The position numbers and the translations under genes were made by a program. A DNA stretch of 64,000 nt from Gilvimarinus sp. DA14 (lineage in GTDB: Bacteria > Pseudomonadota > Gammaproteobacteria > Pseudomonadales > Cellvibrionaceae), in assembly GCF_024204685.1 (NCBI RefSeq), contig NZ_CP100350.1, positions 3,892,838 through 3,956,837 on the forward strand, read 5' to 3'. The notes beneath the pieces were generated by a model. That model did no database searches. It saw nothing but the letters and a program-made list of their open reading frames with translations, and was not told where the DNA came from. Within the stretch, counting starts at the first letter, position 1, and every line of letters starts with the position of its first letter. Below, piece after piece: positions 62,967 through 64,000 of the stretch.

Positions 62967-63943
62967 TGGGCGATACCATTAAGCGTTTCCGGGTCGATGT
63001 CACCGACCTTTTCGGCCTGCTCGGGATAGAATCTTGGGTGGGGTTTTTGCAGCCATTGGGCAATGCTAAGTTCGGTGGCCTGTCGGTGTTGCAGGTGGCT
63101 GAGTGAGCGTGCGCCGATGTTGCTCAGATCCGGCCCTTTGGCTCCATTGCTTACCCCGCGCACCCGGTGGCAGTTACCGCAATGATTACGAAAATCATCA
63201 GCGGCCTGGGAGAAGTTTTCGGCTACCTCGTGGGGCTGACCTTGGCGGTGTTGCCAGGCGGCAAATTCAGGCTGGCTCAGTACTCTTACTGTAAAAATCA
63301 TATGCGCGTGCCCCGTGCCGCAGAATTCGGCGCACTGGCCTCGCATCACTCCGGTTTCAGAGGCCCGCAGTTTAAGTGTGTTGACGCGACCCGGCACCAA
63401 ATCGATTTTGCCCCCTAAGCGAGGCACCCAAAAAGCGTGAATAACATTGTCTGTGTGGCCGTATATTTCCACGGTGGTGTCGACCGGAATGACCAGTTGA
63501 TTACCTGTGTGTATATCGCTGTCCGGGTAGTAAAATCCCCACCACCAGCGGTGCGCATGGGCATCTACGCGCAGTGGTTCACGATTCTCGTCGGGCAGGG
63601 TCAGCAGGTATTGGCCGGCGGGTATGCCCACCGCGAGTAGAATACTAATGCTGACCAGAGGCAGAATTAAACCGCCCGCGATTACCCAGCGGTTGGTCAG
63701 GCGCACGGCATCGGCATCGGCATCGTTTGGAGTGTCGGCCCGGCGGGCCATGGCGTGCAGCCAGAGGCCGGTCACTACTATTAATACCAGCGAAAAAAAT
63801 GCAAACATGCCCCACCACAGCCAGGCGATAACATCGGCGCCGGGGCCGGCGGGGTCAAGGGCCGATTGAGGTCCGCTGCAACCAGTCAGTACAATAGCGG
63901 GCGCGATGACATTTATTATCTTTGAGATACCTCTATGAGCCAC
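62942..63943 (-). CDS. ctaC: Cytochrome c oxidase subunit II with haem c domain
   Basis: A subunit II of caa3 type, about 333 residues from GTG 63943. A lipoprotein-like signal ends IVLTGC. Two membrane helices follow (about 35-60 and 80-105). The Cu-A centre is in GQCAEFCGTGHAHM with the upstream His in DNVIHAFWVPRLGGKID. A C-terminal cytochrome c domain has CGNCH (CXXCH) and a possible Met-less ligand region; the axial sixth ligand is not obvious. The frame is open to ATG 63988, but that start gives a long odd leader; either start overlaps the divergent DUF2231 gene. First gene of the oxidase operon. Confidence 0.88.
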   Translation of the reverse strand: MAHRGISKIINVIAPAIVLTGCSGPQSALDPAGPGADVIAWLWWGMFAFFSLVLIVVTGLWLHAMARRADTPNDADADAVRLTNRWVIAGGLILPLVSISILLAVGIPAGQYLLTLPDENREPLRVDAHAHRWWWGFYYPDSDIHTGNQLVIPVDTTVEIYGHTDNVIHAFWVPRLGGKIDLVPGRVNTLKLRASETGVMRGQCAEFCGTGHAHMIFTVRVLSQPEFAAWQHRQGQPHEVAENFSQAADDFRNHCGNCHRVRGVSNGAKGPDLSNIGARSLSHLQHRQATELSIAQWLQKPHPRFYPEQAEKVGDIDPETLNGIAQWLETLTP

Positions 63944-64000
63944 TCGCCCATCCCTAGTCGCACCGCCATTGCGGGCCATCCCATTCACCCCATGCTGATT
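63935..64000 (+). CDS. DUF2231 membrane protein, 3' end outside the window
   Basis: Only the first 22 codons are present: they read MSHSPIPSRTAIAGHPIHPM and then LI. The IAGHPIHPML pattern is the N terminus of DUF2231 proteins, four-helix membrane proteins of unknown function that are often next to cytochrome oxidase genes. GAGATACC lies before the ATG. Its start lies within the 5' end of ctaC on the opposite strand. Confidence 0.65.
   Translation, partial: MSHSPIPSRTAIAGHPIHPMLI

Overview
The window is an ordinary-looking stretch of gammaproteobacterial chromosome, most like the polysaccharide-degrading Cellvibrionaceae (Cellvibrio, Saccharophagus, Teredinibacter and relatives). I base this on several things: the tmk/holB/pilZ/tatD cluster; a purM-purN-DUF3108 operon beside DUF2066-hda; CheV; an MSHA-like pilin; a secreted enzyme with the poly-serine linker typical of these bacteria; and many secreted plant- or algal-polysaccharide enzymes. 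I saw no tRNA, rRNA, CRISPR array, prophage or intact insertion sequence. One MITE-like element is present.

Layout. 1-4.0 kb: fatty acyl-CoA ligase (cut by the window edge), a patatin-like lipase and hemN behind an FNR/Anr-type promoter. 4.0-10.7 kb, minus strand: ppiB-lpxH, a TetR regulator, and a tightly overlapping RND / LolA-like / beta-barrel operon. 10.9-16.2 kb: tmk, rluA (opposite strand), holB, a lytic transglycosylase, pilZ, a TatD-type nuclease and a dimeric dUTPase. 16.4-25.3 kb: a DUF1254 protein, then a CE15 esterase divergent from a GH43 enzyme, mdh, the MITE, and a BNR_4-GH105 fusion. 25.3-31 kb: a CvpA-like membrane protein, rlmA, an MSHA-like pilin, a large secreted repeat protein and an aldo/keto reductase.

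31.1-37 kb is the most unusual block. An ECF sigma factor and an RskA-type anti-sigma factor are followed by a four-gene set: DUF4331 protein, Ig-like lipoprotein, TPR protein, and a HupE/UreJ-type membrane protein with an EF-hand loop. The sigma gene and the DUF4331 gene share a promoter motif with the same 15-nt spacer, which suggests that the sigma factor drives both itself and this set.

37-42.8 kb: a Rho_N-domain protein, cheV, a PiT phosphate transporter, catalase, polyphosphate kinase 2 and a small zinc-ribbon protein. 42.9-47.6 kb: a modular GH43 arabinanase-like lipoprotein and a GH105 hydrolase. 47.8-52.8 kb: slyD, DUF3108, purN, purM, DUF2066 (apparently with a CTG or ATT start) and hda. 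52.9-57.9 kb: glutathione peroxidase, a PL3 pectate lyase with a ricin-type domain, an exported TIM-barrel protein and D-lactate dehydrogenase. 58.2-64 kb: a potassium-channel-like protein, then a cytochrome c oxidase operon (subunit II with a heme c domain, fused subunits I+III, a small membrane protein, CtaG-like assembly factor), with a divergent DUF2231 gene cut by the right edge.

The carbohydrate enzymes together fit breakdown of pectin, arabinan and glucuronoarabinoxylan. PL3 would cut homogalacturonan, GH105 enzymes would take the unsaturated uronic acids from lyase products, GH43 enzymes would act on arabinose- or xylose-containing chains, and CE15 would split lignin-glucuronoxylan esters. 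Substrates are inferred from family membership only.
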